DNA of 57,124 bases from Roseibium sediminicola (lineage in GTDB: Bacteria; Pseudomonadota; Alphaproteobacteria; Rhizobiales; Stappiaceae). The stretch lies in contig NZ_JALNMJ010000029.1 in the NCBI RefSeq assembly GCF_023156505.1, positions 1 through 57,124 of the forward strand, written 5' to 3'. Positions 1 to 8,574 of the stretch are shown piece after piece. The notes under the pieces were generated by a model that worked only from the letters and a program-made list of their open reading frames with translations, made no database searches and was not told the origin of the DNA. The position numbers and the translations under genes were made by a program. The first letter of the stretch is position 1. Each line of letters opens with the position of its first letter.

Positions 1-156
1 GTTCGCAGATACAGTGTGTTGGCATCGGACCCCGCATCAGAACCTGATAACTCTCTGTTGCAAAAGAATGTTCTCAGATTCTTGGGGCCGATGCACCTAA
101 TGCTTTGAGAAATGCGGGTTAGAGCCCGCTGGCGACAGTTATCCATGCGCGCTCAC
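1..156 (+). ncRNA. ssrS: 6S RNA (ssrS), 5' end cut by the window
   Basis: The stretch resembles the 3' two thirds of a bacterial 6S RNA, the RNA that binds sigma70-RNA polymerase and mimics an open promoter. Near the edge is the GTTCGCA motif seen at the start of E. coli 6S. GCATCGG-A-CCCC can pair with GGGG-CCGATGC to form the terminal stem. The GGGTTAGAGCCCGC segment followed by TGGCGACA resembles the GGGTTACAGCCTGCGGCGGCA segment near the 3' end of E. coli 6S. A strong terminator follows directly. The 5' closing strand lies outside the window, so the call rests on partial structure and remembered sequence similarity. Confidence 0.68.
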
Positions 157-181
157 GCCCCCCAGACGGGGCTCTTTTTTT
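157..181 (+). terminator. Intrinsic terminator after 6S RNA
   Basis: GCCCC pairs with GGGGC around a short CCAGAC loop, followed by seven T residues. Confidence 0.85.
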
Positions 182-216
182 GCCTATTTCAATGACCATC
201 AGAAACGATCTCTCCC

Positions 217-1410
217 ATGACAGAGCAAACGCCCGGACCGCGCCTGAGCACCCTGATCCTGCTGTCGGCGCTCTGCATCCTGCCGATCAACATCTTCCTG
301 CCCTCGCTCACCAACATGTCGGCCGAATTTGAGGTGGATTACGCCATTGTCGGCCTGTCCCTGGCCGCCTATGCCGCCGTGTCGGCCGTTCTGCAACTTG
401 TGCTCGGGCCCCTGTCGGACAGGTTCGGCCGGCGGCCAATCATTCTCCTGGGTCTGACCGTCTTTCTGGCCGCCACGCTCGGCTGCATCTTTGCCCCAGA
501 TATCTGGTCCTTCCTCGCATTCAGGCTGATCCAGGCCGTGATCGCGCCGACCTACTCGGTCGCGCTGGCCGTTGTGCGCGACACGACGAGCAAGGAACAG
601 GCCGCCAGCAGGATCGGGTATATCGCCATGGCCTGGGCGGTCGCGCCGATGCTCGGCCCGGGCTTCGGCGGCCTGCTGGACGAGACCTTCGGCTAGCGGG
701 CGAGCTTCTGGTTCCTGGCCGCGTTCGGCGTCCTTGTGTTCATCCTGTGCTGGATCGACCTGAAGGAAACCAACCGCAATCCGTCCGACACCATCCTGGG
801 CCAGTTTCGCACCTACCCGGAACTTGTCACGTCGAAACGGTTCTGGGCCTTTACGCTCTGCATGGGCTTTTCGATCGGGACCTTTTTTGCCTTTCTGGCA
901 GGCGCGCCGCTTGCGGCCAATGCCGCCTTTGAAATGTCCCCCGGCACACTCGGCCTCTTCATGGGTTCCATCACCGGGGGCTTCATGGTTGGCAGCTTCC
1001 TGTCCGGGCGGCTCAGTCCGAGGTTTAAACTGACGACCATGATGATTGCCGGCCGGGTTATCGCCTGCACGGCACTCGTCCTCGGCCTCTGCCTCTATGC
1101 CGCGGGCTTTCTGCATGTCCTGGCCTTGTTCGGCCCCTGTGTTTTTGTCGGCCTGTCCAACGGCCTCACCCTGCCGAGCGCCAATGCGGGTGTGCTGTCT
1201 GTCCGGCCCCAACTTGCCGGAAGCGCCGCCGGGCTGGCAGGGGCGTTCACCATCATGTGTGGAGCAGTCATGTCATGGATTGCCGGGGCGGCATTGTCGG
1301 GGGACAATGTCCGCTATGGACTGCTCGCCATCATGCTGACGGCCGCCGCAGTTTCGCTCGCAGCGGCCCTTGCCGCACGCCGGTTCGAGCAGCTGGCGGG
1401 AAGCGAATGA
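217..1410 (+). pseudogene. Bcr/CflA-type MFS multidrug efflux gene interrupted by one TAG codon
   Basis: Two stretches in the same frame (217-696 and 697-1410) together encode a 12-helix major facilitator protein of about 397 residues, the usual length for Bcr/CflA drug efflux pumps. The first part carries the MFS motif between helices 2 and 3 (GPLSDRFGRR). At codon 160 (694-696) the frame reads TAG in the context ETFG-stop-RASFW, where relatives usually have GWR, so a TGG tryptophan codon has most likely become TAG. The downstream part continues without any other lesion (FWFLAAFGVL onwards) and ends in TGA. Codon use stays coding-like after the stop, which suggests a recent loss, a sequencing error or readthrough. 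A restart at the ATG at 736 would make only the C-terminal half. Confidence 0.85.
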
Positions 1411-1459
1411 GCCTTGACCCTGTGCCTAGAAGACACTGCGGCGACAATTATCGGTTTCC

Positions 1460-2329
1460 CTAAACCGTGCCGTCGCCAAGTTCCAGTATATGATCGAACT
1501 GCCTGTCGCGCACACAGTCCGGAAGATCGTCAAGCGGGATGAGCGCCGTTCCTTCAAGCTCCTGCCGGTAGAGCTTTTCGATATTGCTGGTATCGACCGT
1601 CTGGCCGTGAACGACGGACGCAAGCTTTGTCTGGAACGCCCCAAGGCCACCCATGGAAGAGAAATGCCAGCCGGCGTGTGGGACAATCTTCACCGGCCGG
1701 CTGATACCGGACAGATTGTTGTTGCGGATCCTCAGGAACGGCTGCGCGAGAAAGCCTGGCACATAGGACTTTTTGGTCATCCGGGCCTTGGTCCGCCGGA
1801 GCTGCTGCGGCGTGGTGAGATATGTCTTCTCGATCATGCGGGAGCCGAGCAGCCAGGTCTTGTCCGGCACGATCCGATTGAGATGGTGCTTGTGCAGGCT
1901 CTGTTCGAACACCAGGAGACGGCCCCGATAGAGCTGCTCTTTCAGAACTGTGTCCAACACCTCGCTCCGGATGATCTCATCCACATCCGAGAGCAGGACC
2001 AGATCGTCCGGCGCGCAGGCCTCCAGCGCCTGTGCGATGCAGTTGCGCTGAAAGTTCTCCCGCTCCCAGTCCTTTTTGCGCCGGTTCTTGTAAACGCCCA
2101 GCGCCGGCGGCAGCTTGTCCGGGAATTCGACCTGAAGGTCGATGATCTTGTCGGCCCAGGGTGCGAACCGCGCGCGGTTTTCCGCGAAATAATAGGGTTT
2201 CGGACCACCGCGCTGGGTCTGGTTGGCTTCCACGAGCACAAAGTGATCGACATGATCGCCCATTTCCCGGAGACGGATTTCCAGGAGGTCGAACTCGTTG
2301 TGAAAGACGAAACAATCGTAGAGCTTCAT
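1460..2329 (-). CDS. Glycosyltransferase family 17 protein
   Basis: The 289-residue protein matches the pattern of GT17 proteins, the family of beta-1,4-mannosyl-glycoprotein N-acetylglucosaminyltransferase found in animals and in scattered bacteria. It opens with YDCFVFHNEFDLLEIRL, has the VLVEANQTQRG stretch at about 31-41 and an acidic nucleotide-sugar motif SDVDE at 114-118. The bacterial acceptor is unknown; a surface polysaccharide is a reasonable guess. It begins 6 bases after the stop of the upstream glycosyltransferase, so the two are probably one transcript. It converges on the broken MFS gene. Confidence 0.85.
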   Translation of the reverse strand: MKLYDCFVFHNEFDLLEIRLREMGDHVDHFVLVEANQTQRGGPKPYYFAENRARFAPWADKIIDLQVEFPDKLPPALGVYKNRRKKDWERENFQRNCIAQALEACAPDDLVLLSDVDEIIRSEVLDTVLKEQLYRGRLLVFEQSLHKHHLNRIVPDKTWLLGSRMIEKTYLTTPQQLRRTKARMTKKSYVPGFLAQPFLRIRNNNLSGISRPVKIVPHAGWHFSSMGGLGAFQTKLASVVHGQTVDTSNIEKLYRQELEGTALIPLDDLPDCVRDRQFDHILELGDGTV

Positions 2330-2335
2330 GAAGGC

Positions 2336-3385
2336 CTATAAACTCTTCCAAAGTCTGAACTGGGCGCGCATGGCCTTTTCCTGCAGATACCGTTTCACCT
2401 TGAAACCTGTTGGCAGGTGAAGGTTTGCCGTCGACCAGGCTCCGGACAGAAACACCTCGTCAAAGGTCTGCATCACCTGGCTTGGCAGATAGCGGGCAAC
2501 GGAGGCACGCGCCAGGTCGGCATCCTGAAGGGACGGCGTATGGTCGGTCAGCAGGCGCACGAGGTCGCGCCGTGTCTTGTAGATCCAGTCGGATTTCGGC
2601 GTCATCACGACATGGTTCTGGTCCATGCCCCCCGCCCAGCTGTAGACCGGCTTGCCGAACATCAGGAATTCGGCGATCGCCAGTCCGAAACTCTCGCCGA
2701 TCTTCTTGGCGTTCAATCCGGCGTCGCAGGTGGCGATGAACCGTGCCTTTTCCTCCGGCCGGATGATCGGCGGCAAAAACAGCGCCCGCGGATGGTCGAT
2801 GAATTTTTCCGTGTTGACGAACAGGAACCAGAGATTGGACCGCTTTTGCAGCGCTTCGGCCACCGCCTTGTGCGCGAAGGGAAGATTGAACTGGTCAAAG
2901 CCGCCATAACGCCCGACCACATGGGCATCCGCAGGAATGGAAAGTTCGTCCCGTAGCGTGCCCATCGGGGTCGGCAGATCGACGATATGCGGCACGGCCG
3001 GTGCCAGACCGCCGCTCATCCACTCGGCCAGCCAGGACGACACATAGGCATAGACATCGCCATGGGGTTCGAAATGGCGGAAGACGGCATGAACGCCGGA
3101 GCGGTCCGCGGCGACATCGAGCGGCCCGGCACGTCCCTCGCGGATATAGTAGCAAAAGTCGAGTTTCAGCGGTTCGCTGATCCTGCGGCTGTCTTCTCCC
3201 GGGGCGATCGGCACCATTCTCACCGACTGCCCGAACTTCTCCACCACGGACGGAGCGCTCTTGGCGGCGCTGTAGAACACGAAGGCTTCGTGACCGAGCT
3301 TGTCCTGAACGCCCCGCGCATAATCATGCAGCGCTACGCTCATGCCGCGCTCGTTCAGTGTCCCTGCCTGAAATCCGATCCGCAT
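2336..3385 (-). CDS. Glycosyltransferase, GT4-like (GT-B fold)
   Basis: I take the ATG at 3383-3385 (MRIGFQAG) as start because the protein begins there with a typical beta strand; the frame is open further upstream. The 349-residue product has a GT-B outline: VGRYGGFDQFN at about 157, where the C-terminal domain starts, and the E-x7-E donor-site motif ESFGLAIAE at about 231-239 followed by GKPV. No signal peptide or membrane segment is visible, so it should act at the cytoplasmic face. It is the first gene of a two-gene unit with the GT17 gene. Substrate cannot be told from sequence. Confidence 0.8.
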   Translation of the reverse strand: MRIGFQAGTLNERGMSVALHDYARGVQDKLGHEAFVFYSAAKSAPSVVEKFGQSVRMVPIAPGEDSRRISEPLKLDFCYYIREGRAGPLDVAADRSGVHAVFRHFEPHGDVYAYVSSWLAEWMSGGLAPAVPHIVDLPTPMGTLRDELSIPADAHVVGRYGGFDQFNLPFAHKAVAEALQKRSNLWFLFVNTEKFIDHPRALFLPPIIRPEEKARFIATCDAGLNAKKIGESFGLAIAEFLMFGKPVYSWAGGMDQNHVVMTPKSDWIYKTRRDLVRLLTDHTPSLQDADLARASVARYLPSQVMQTFDEVFLSGAWSTANLHLPTGFKVKRYLQEKAMRAQFRLWKSL

Positions 3386-3498
3386 TCCGGTCCCGTCAAG
3401 TTGTCCGCCGGGACCGATATAAGATTTCACGGCCAAGGTCCATGCAATTGCCGGAGAAATGCATCCAGACGGCTCCCCGGTCCGGCGCACCCGGCCTG

Positions 3499-3534
3499 TT
3501 TGCCCGACTATTTGCCCGACTATTTGCCCGACTA
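3499..3534. repeat. Three perfect 12-bp tandem repeats with repeated in-frame stops
   Basis: The unit TTTGCCCGACTA occurs three times without mismatch. The last copy contains the TAG stop codon (3532-3534) of the secreted-protein gene on the minus strand. Since 12 is a multiple of three, each unit repeats AAA-TAG-TCG-GGC in frame and the gene ends in three TAG codons spaced 12 bases apart. Confidence 0.95.
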
Positions 3535-4098
3535 TTTGATGGTGAAAGGCATATCGACTTTCGCCGATCCGCCACCGTTTTCGTCGTTCACGGTCAAGAC
3601 AAGAACATAGTCTCCGGCAGGCGCACCACTCACATTCAAGGTCAGGTTCGCCATATATTCCGTATTTTGCTCGTGGCTCTTGAATTCAAAACGGCCGAAT
3701 CCCTTTTGCCCGGCCAGAACGTTCCCATCCGGCGAAGTCAGATCGAAATCGACGGTCAGAAGCGACACATAAAGTCCGTCCTTAGGGATCCAGTCAAAAC
3801 CGACCGGTTCGAGATAGATCAGCAGCGGTTCGCCGGCGGCAAAGGCGTTGTTTTGCCGGGCCGTGTAGATGCCATAGCCGTCCGCAGGAGCGGTGACATA
3901 GGTCGCTGTCGGGATGGCCAGGGGCGCTTCTTTCCAGACCGCGTAAAGGGCTTCGCGCATCAGGACAATGGCGTCGTCGCCCTTGCCCGCGCTCAGCGCC
4001 GCTTCGGCTTCTGCCGCCTTGTCCTGCGCCGGACCGGCGGTGGCCAGTGCGCAAGATCCCAGCAGCAGGGCTGCTCCCAGTAAGCTTCGTTTCAGCAT
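3532..4098 (-). CDS. Secreted protein of unknown function
   Basis: The ATG at 4096-4098 is preceded by GAGGGGGAAGTG, a strong ribosome binding site, so the longer open frame is not used. The 188-residue product starts with a clear signal peptide (MLKRSLLGAALLLGSCALATAG), whose cysteine at 16 lies too early to be a convincing lipobox. A short helical segment (KAAEAEAALSAGKGDDAIVLM) and a beta-rich remainder with GDYVLVLTVNDENGG near the end suggest an Ig-like or C2-like periplasmic domain. I do not recognise the family. The gene stands alone between the glycosyltransferases and the MscS channel. Confidence 0.8.
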   Translation of the reverse strand: MLKRSLLGAALLLGSCALATAGPAQDKAAEAEAALSAGKGDDAIVLMREALYAVWKEAPLAIPTATYVTAPADGYGIYTARQNNAFAAGEPLLIYLEPVGFDWIPKDGLYVSLLTVDFDLTSPDGNVLAGQKGFGRFEFKSHEQNTEYMANLTLNVSGAPAGDYVLVLTVNDENGGGSAKVDMPFTIK

Positions 4099-4177
4099 CA
4101 CTTCCCCCTCGCGTTGCTCGGTGAGAGGAAAGCATAGCACTGTGTCAGGCTGACAGCAGCCTCCGCCGCGCAATCCT

Positions 4178-6571
4178 TTAGATCTGGTCGCCGGCCGGGT
4201 CGCCGTTCTGGCCCTCCTCGTCGAGCATGCCCGCCGCCGCTGCGCCGGCTGCTGCGGCGGCCTTGGCGGCGGCACTCGGGTGTCCCTCTTCCTCACCGTC
4301 CGAGCCGGCCACACGCACGGTGACCTGGCGGTGGGCGAACTTGATGCCGTTCTGCTCGAAGAGATCGCGCAGGCCCGCGTAAACGACCTTGCGCAATTCG
4401 AACTGCTTGCCGGGCTTGGTGGTGAACTTCACCCGCGCGATCATGGCACTGTCTTCCATCGACATGATGCCCTGGGACTTCAGCGGCGCCAGGAACATCG
4501 GCCCGTAATACTCGTCCTCCAGCAGCTCCTTGCCGAAATTCTTGATGATCTTGCGCATCTTCTCCACATCCGTGTCATAGGTGACGCGGAAGGCCAGTTT
4601 CATCACCGCCCAGTCGCGCGAGAAATTCTCTACCTGCTGGATTTCGCCAAAGGGGATCGTGGTCAGGGCGCCGCGGTGGTGACGCAGCTGCATGGACCGG
4701 ATCGAGATCTTTTCGACCACGCCCTTGGCGCTGCCGATATCGATATACTCGCCTTTGCGGAAGGCGTCGTCGATCAGGTAGAAGGCACCGGAAAAAATAT
4801 CCCGGATCAACGTCTGCGCGCCAAAGCCGATCGCCAGGCCAACCACACCGGCACCGGCAAAGAGCGGAGCGATGTTGACGCCCAGCTGCGCCAGCACCAC
4901 CATCGACGCGATCACCACGATGGTGATCAGGAGGAAATTGCGGAAGATCGGCAACAGCGTCGCGATCCGGCTCTCACCGGCCCCGCCGACTTCCGCCTCT
5001 TCGTCCTTTTCCGCCGGCGCCTCCTTTGCGATCTGCCGGTCGATGAGGATCTTGACCGCCTCATAGGACATGTAGCCCAGGAACATCACCAGAAGGATCT
5101 CCACGAAAGAGCCGATCAGCGATCCACTGCCGGCAAGCGGCACGCCCCAGCGGGACGCCAGCATATCGACGGATGTGAAGATCACGAGGATGGCGGCGCC
5201 GCGGTCGAACAGGTCCCTGAAGGGCGAGCGCCGCGCTTCGCGCTCGGCAGCCTCTGCGCGGGCCTGAGCCAGGGTGCTTTCCCTGTCCCCTTCGCTGCCT
5301 TCGCTTTCCTCGGCCCGCTCGATATCCTCGGCGATCTTCGCCTGGGCGGCGGCCGTATCGAGACGCGGCAGCAGCACCTTGTCGATGAACAGGATCAGGA
5401 CGCCATAGGCAATGACCGCGGTCAGGAGCACCTGAAGCGGTGCCCCGACGAGACCCGTGGCATCGGGCAGGTCGAGCAGGATCCGGAGTGCTGAAAACAA
5501 CCAGGCGATCAGAAAATAGACGATCGCGATGAAGTGCCAGCCGGTCGCCAGAACACGCCGCCACAGAGGGGCAACAGCCCCTTCAGGACCGCGGATCAGG
5601 CGCGCAATCACCTTGCGATAGGCAATGACGATGCCGATCAGGATAATCATGGACAGGCCGGAAGCCCCGATCAGGGCGACCTTGTGCGCATCGCGAGAGA
5701 GGCCGAGCTGCTCCATCCACAGGCAGAAGCCGATTGTGGTCAGAGAGATGCCGGAGCCGGTCAGCAGCACATGGTAAAGTCCTCTTGCTTCCGCTGTCGT
5801 CAAGGCCACGAGCCGGTGACTTTCGGCGTCGGGCGCCAGCACATTCAGCCAGACGACACGCAGAGCCATGAAGGCGGCAATCACACTGACCACCACGAGC
5901 GCGGTGTCATTGGACGCATCCAGTCCCGTGCCGATTGCCAGGTAAACCGCGGCCGCAACCCCGAAAAAGAGCGCAACGCCGACAATCATCAGGATCGCGC
6001 GGGAATAGAGATAGATGATCTTGTCCGCACGGGAATAGACATCCGCCCGGTACCAGGACGCGAACTGCCGCCGTCCCCAGCGGCTGAGCAGAAGGGAGGC
6101 GGCGAGACCGAAGGCCACCGCGATGGCAATATCGATCAGGGTCGCCGGAATCCAGTCCAGGCCGCGGTCGCCCCCCTGGGCTCTCAGCGTTGCCACGATG
6201 GTTTCGTGGATGGTCGGGATTTCCTGCAGGATCGACTTGAGGACATTTCGCGCCGCCACCGCATCGTCGGCAAAGGCATCGATCGCCTCCATCGTGGCGG
6301 CGCCTTCACCCGCATCGTTTGCGTCCGCCTCCTTGCCTGCGTCCGGCACGACTTCACCGGTACTCCCGGATGTCGCCGCGGCATTTTTCTCCGCCTCTTT
6401 CGACTTGGTGACTTCGGTGAAAAGCCCCGGAATTCCCTGTGCCTGAGCGATGCCCCCCGATGAGCCCCAAACGGCCAGCGCAAGGAGAAGAACCGGCACG
6501 ATTGCGGCGAACCGGCGGAGACCAGCACGCGTTTTGGAGTGAGTGGACTGAGGAAAACGAAGCAAACGCAT
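4178..6571 (-). CDS. Large MscS-family mechanosensitive channel
   Basis: The product of about 797 residues has a signal peptide (LLLALAVWGSSGGIAQA), a periplasmic acidic/alanine region, around ten hydrophobic segments and a C-terminal MscS domain at about 545-750. The pore helix and beta domain are recognisable in FAGAGVVGLAIGFGAQ, then IRDIFSGAFYLIDDAFRKGEYI and TTIPFGEIQQVENFSRDW. Such proteins release solutes under hypo-osmotic shock in the inner membrane. The tail is rich in alanine, glycine and glutamate. An in-frame ATG at 6617-6619 would add 16 residues; I prefer 6571 because it leaves a shorter signal-peptide n-region. Transcribed alone. Confidence 0.9.
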   Translation of the reverse strand: MRLLRFPQSTHSKTRAGLRRFAAIVPVLLLALAVWGSSGGIAQAQGIPGLFTEVTKSKEAEKNAAATSGSTGEVVPDAGKEADANDAGEGAATMEAIDAFADDAVAARNVLKSILQEIPTIHETIVATLRAQGGDRGLDWIPATLIDIAIAVAFGLAASLLLSRWGRRQFASWYRADVYSRADKIIYLYSRAILMIVGVALFFGVAAAVYLAIGTGLDASNDTALVVVSVIAAFMALRVVWLNVLAPDAESHRLVALTTAEARGLYHVLLTGSGISLTTIGFCLWMEQLGLSRDAHKVALIGASGLSMIILIGIVIAYRKVIARLIRGPEGAVAPLWRRVLATGWHFIAIVYFLIAWLFSALRILLDLPDATGLVGAPLQVLLTAVIAYGVLILFIDKVLLPRLDTAAAQAKIAEDIERAEESEGSEGDRESTLAQARAEAAEREARRSPFRDLFDRGAAILVIFTSVDMLASRWGVPLAGSGSLIGSFVEILLVMFLGYMSYEAVKILIDRQIAKEAPAEKDEEAEVGGAGESRIATLLPIFRNFLLITIVVIASMVVLAQLGVNIAPLFAGAGVVGLAIGFGAQTLIRDIFSGAFYLIDDAFRKGEYIDIGSAKGVVEKISIRSMQLRHHRGALTTIPFGEIQQVENFSRDWAVMKLAFRVTYDTDVEKMRKIIKNFGKELLEDEYYGPMFLAPLKSQGIMSMEDSAMIARVKFTTKPGKQFELRKVVYAGLRDLFEQNGIKFAHRQVTVRVAGSDGEEEGHPSAAAKAAAAAGAAAAGMLDEEGQNGDPAGDQI

Positions 6572-6680
6572 GGCGGTACCTTGGCGAGTCGCGAAGTCAG
6601 ACTTCGCCTTTCTTGGCACGGATCGATGCCGTTTGGAAGAAAACGCCGCTTTCGCCCGCCGTGCCTGCCCTCACGACAAA

Positions 6681-6713
6681 AAGAGGCCCGGTCGGGGGAA
6701 ACCGGGCCTCAGG
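6681..6713 (-). terminator. Intrinsic terminator of the DUF2336 gene
   Basis: Read on the minus strand, GAGGCCCGGTT and its complement AACCGGGCCTC (with a few mismatched bases at the loop) form a long GC stem followed by TTTTTGTC, downstream of the gene ending at 6743. Confidence 0.88.
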
Positions 6714-6742
6714 TTTCAGCAGGATGCGCCTTGCTGGTGGGA

Positions 6743-7828
6743 TCAGTGCAGAACGGTGTGGTTCCAATGCGCCATCTTGCGCTTGGCTTCGGCAATAGTC
6801 ATGCGCTCGAAGGACGCCATGGCTTCACTGCGGACTTCCGGGGTCAGCCGGTGGCGCCAGGGGCCGATGCCGAGCAGCGAGCCGACGGTGATGGAAGAAA
6901 AACCAGAAGCTTTGGCCAGGATCACAAAGGGTTCCGGATCGGGCCGAACCATCCAGTGGCTGACTTCCTCGACGCCGCAGCGCACAAGCCAGGCGAAGGT
7001 CGCCACCGCTTCCGCGAAGCGGTCTTCGGAGGCGAACCGGCGCAGCGCCGCCTCGTTGACCATGCCGCGCTTGGCAAGCAGCAGAATGCGGCTGCGCGCG
7101 GTTTCAAAATCATAGCGGCCAAGCCAGTACTGGTTGGACATGCGCTGTGCGGCCACATCGGCGGCCTCGTCGACGCGTTCGGCTTCCTGGCTCCTGCCCT
7201 GGGCGTGCAGCTTGCGGCGCACTTCCTCGCTGGCGACGGAGACAAGGCTGGCAATATGCGCTTCGGCCAGATCGGCGCGTTCGCTCAGGGACAGCTGCAG
7301 CGTGGCATCGGAAGCCGCATCGCTGATCAACGCCATGATCGAAGCGTTGGACAGGCTGGCGCCGTCATTGCCGGCAACCTTGCGCTTGACCTTCAGATCG
7401 CCCTGGCGCACCAGCACGTCGGTCAGTTCCTCGGACAGGACCTCCCGCTGGGCAATGGCAAAGCGGTGGGCATTGCCGCGCTTTTCGGCAATCTTGATCA
7501 GGTCGGTGTCTCGCAGGACCGTCGAGCGCAGCAGGATCGGCTCGGCGACCTCGATCTCGTCGTCGGCCAGGCGGCGGATGGTTTCTTCCGGCCCCCGGCG
7601 CAGGCTGGCCATCTGCTCGGCGACATAGCGCCTGACTTCGCCTTCGACCATATCGACCAGCCGCAACAGCACACTGTCGTAGATATCGACTTGTTCATCC
7701 GAACAGCGGTCGGAGGTCAGGGCGAACAGGGTCGCGACATGCCGGGCCAGTTCGGCCCTGCGGGCGCTGCCAGCTTCACCGGTCAGCTCCGAGAAGTTCA
7801 CCAGTTCTGTTTTCAACGCTTCAGTCAT
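6743..7828 (-). CDS. DUF2336 domain protein
   Basis: The 361-residue soluble protein belongs by overall pattern to DUF2336, a mostly helical, HEAT-like family common in alphaproteobacteria and without a settled biochemical role. It starts MTEALKTELVNFSEL and shows the typical sequence VDIYDSVLLRLVDMVEGEVRRYVAEQM, then paired helices with LADDEIEVAEPILLRS. There is no signal peptide and no membrane segment. It is monocistronic, with a strong terminator after it and a 450-bp AT-rich region before it. The function should be read as unknown. Confidence 0.85.
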   Translation of the reverse strand: MTEALKTELVNFSELTGEAGSARRAELARHVATLFALTSDRCSDEQVDIYDSVLLRLVDMVEGEVRRYVAEQMASLRRGPEETIRRLADDEIEVAEPILLRSTVLRDTDLIKIAEKRGNAHRFAIAQREVLSEELTDVLVRQGDLKVKRKVAGNDGASLSNASIMALISDAASDATLQLSLSERADLAEAHIASLVSVASEEVRRKLHAQGRSQEAERVDEAADVAAQRMSNQYWLGRYDFETARSRILLLAKRGMVNEAALRRFASEDRFAEAVATFAWLVRCGVEEVSHWMVRPDPEPFVILAKASGFSSITVGSLLGIGPWRHRLTPEVRSEAMASFERMTIAEAKRKMAHWNHTVLH

Positions 7829-8234
7829 TGTTCGATACCAGTTGTCAAAAATGTGCCGGATTGGCGTTGGTACCGAAAATGAAGGTGAGACTTAAAGAAG
7901 GTCGAAACGTGCTTTTCGAGAATGTAATTGTCTTTTTGTAAAACTTTCAGAGAATTCTAGACACATGCCATGCATTCATTGTAGCGCGTTGAATTCGCGA
8001 TATTTTTCATGATTTTTCCAAAGGCATTCAGGGGCGAAAACCCGGAGGAAATTGTAAAAAAATATTTGCGAAAAAGAATTCCCGGCACCGCTGACACGCG
8101 CCTCCGGCAAGCATTTCCTAGATCCCTGTTAAAGCGTCTGCGAACCGGTTCAGGCGCCGAAATCCCGGTCGGAAGGAGCTTTGCGGCACCAATTTAAAAA
8201 TGAAAAACTTCCTTTATTGAACGCTCCAGGACAC
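7829..8234. other. AT-rich intergenic region, no gene supported
   Basis: About 400 bases of AT-rich sequence separate the divergent DUF2336 gene and the small gene at 8279. A 62-codon open frame at 8009-8197 has no ribosome binding site and no recognisable product. The region probably holds the promoters of both neighbours. Confidence 0.5.
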
Positions 8235-8272
8235 CTCCATATAAAGAAAGGAATTTATTTCTTTATATGGAG
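8235..8272 (+). promoter_or_regulatory. 15-bp perfect hairpin that contains the Shine-Dalgarno of the next gene
   Basis: CTCCATATAAAGAAA (8235-8249) and TTTCTTTATATGGAG (8258-8272) are exact reverse complements around an 8-base loop. The GGAG at 8269-8272 lies six bases before the ATG at 8279 and pairs with CTCC at the foot of the stem. In RNA the hairpin would hide the ribosome binding site. An RNA thermometer, a riboregulator target or a palindromic operator are all possible readings. Confidence 0.7.
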
Positions 8273-8278
8273 AATGCC

Positions 8279-8497
8279 ATGCCCCGCAGACAGCCCCCGC
8301 CCCTTTTCCTGGTCCCTGCCCCCGCCGAGCCGCGCGGTCTGCGCAGCTGGACCTCCATTCTGAAAATCCTGCTTCGAAGGAAACCCGCCCTGCGCGCCAT
8401 TCCGGACGACCTGCTGGCCGACGTGTTGGCGGACAACGGCCTGCGCGCCCGCGAACAAATCCGCCGCCGGCCGGAGATCAGTGGGTTGTGGGAGTGA
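8279..8497 (+). CDS. Small basic hypothetical protein
   Basis: The start at 8279 is chosen because GGAG sits six bases upstream; an ATG at 8267 lies inside the hairpin. The 72-residue product starts with a proline-rich stretch (MPRRQPPPLFLVPAPAEP), followed by a basic helix (SWTSILKILLRRKPALRAI) and PDDLLADVLADNGLRAREQI. The second part faintly recalls the DUF1127 end, but not enough to name it. Coding potential is moderate: composition fits the neighbours and the position behind a structured leader argues for a real gene. It converges on the oxidoreductase gene and shares the stem-loop at 8522. Confidence 0.55.
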   Translation: MPRRQPPPLFLVPAPAEPRGLRSWTSILKILLRRKPALRAIPDDLLADVLADNGLRAREQIRRRPEISGLWE

Positions 8498-8515
8498 CGT
8501 CTCTCCCGCACCATG

Positions 8516-8548
8516 ACAAAAAACCCGGCACTTTTGAGTACCGGGTTC
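8516..8548 (-). terminator. Intrinsic terminator of the indolepyruvate oxidoreductase gene
   Basis: On the minus strand AACCCGGTACTC and its partner GTGCCGGGTT form a stem with an AAAA loop and are followed by TTTTTTG. The same stem may also stop transcription of the small gene coming from the left. Confidence 0.85.
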
Positions 8549-8574
8549 TTCCAACATCCAAGTGACGCCCTGGC

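Noticed and set aside
199..1212. Long open frame on the minus strand opposite the MFS gene
   Set aside because: It is the antisense of a clear membrane-protein frame; its charged, low-complexity product is typical of antisense to GC-rich genes.
8009..8197. 62-codon open frame upstream of the hairpin
   Set aside because: No ribosome binding site, atypical composition and no recognisable product.
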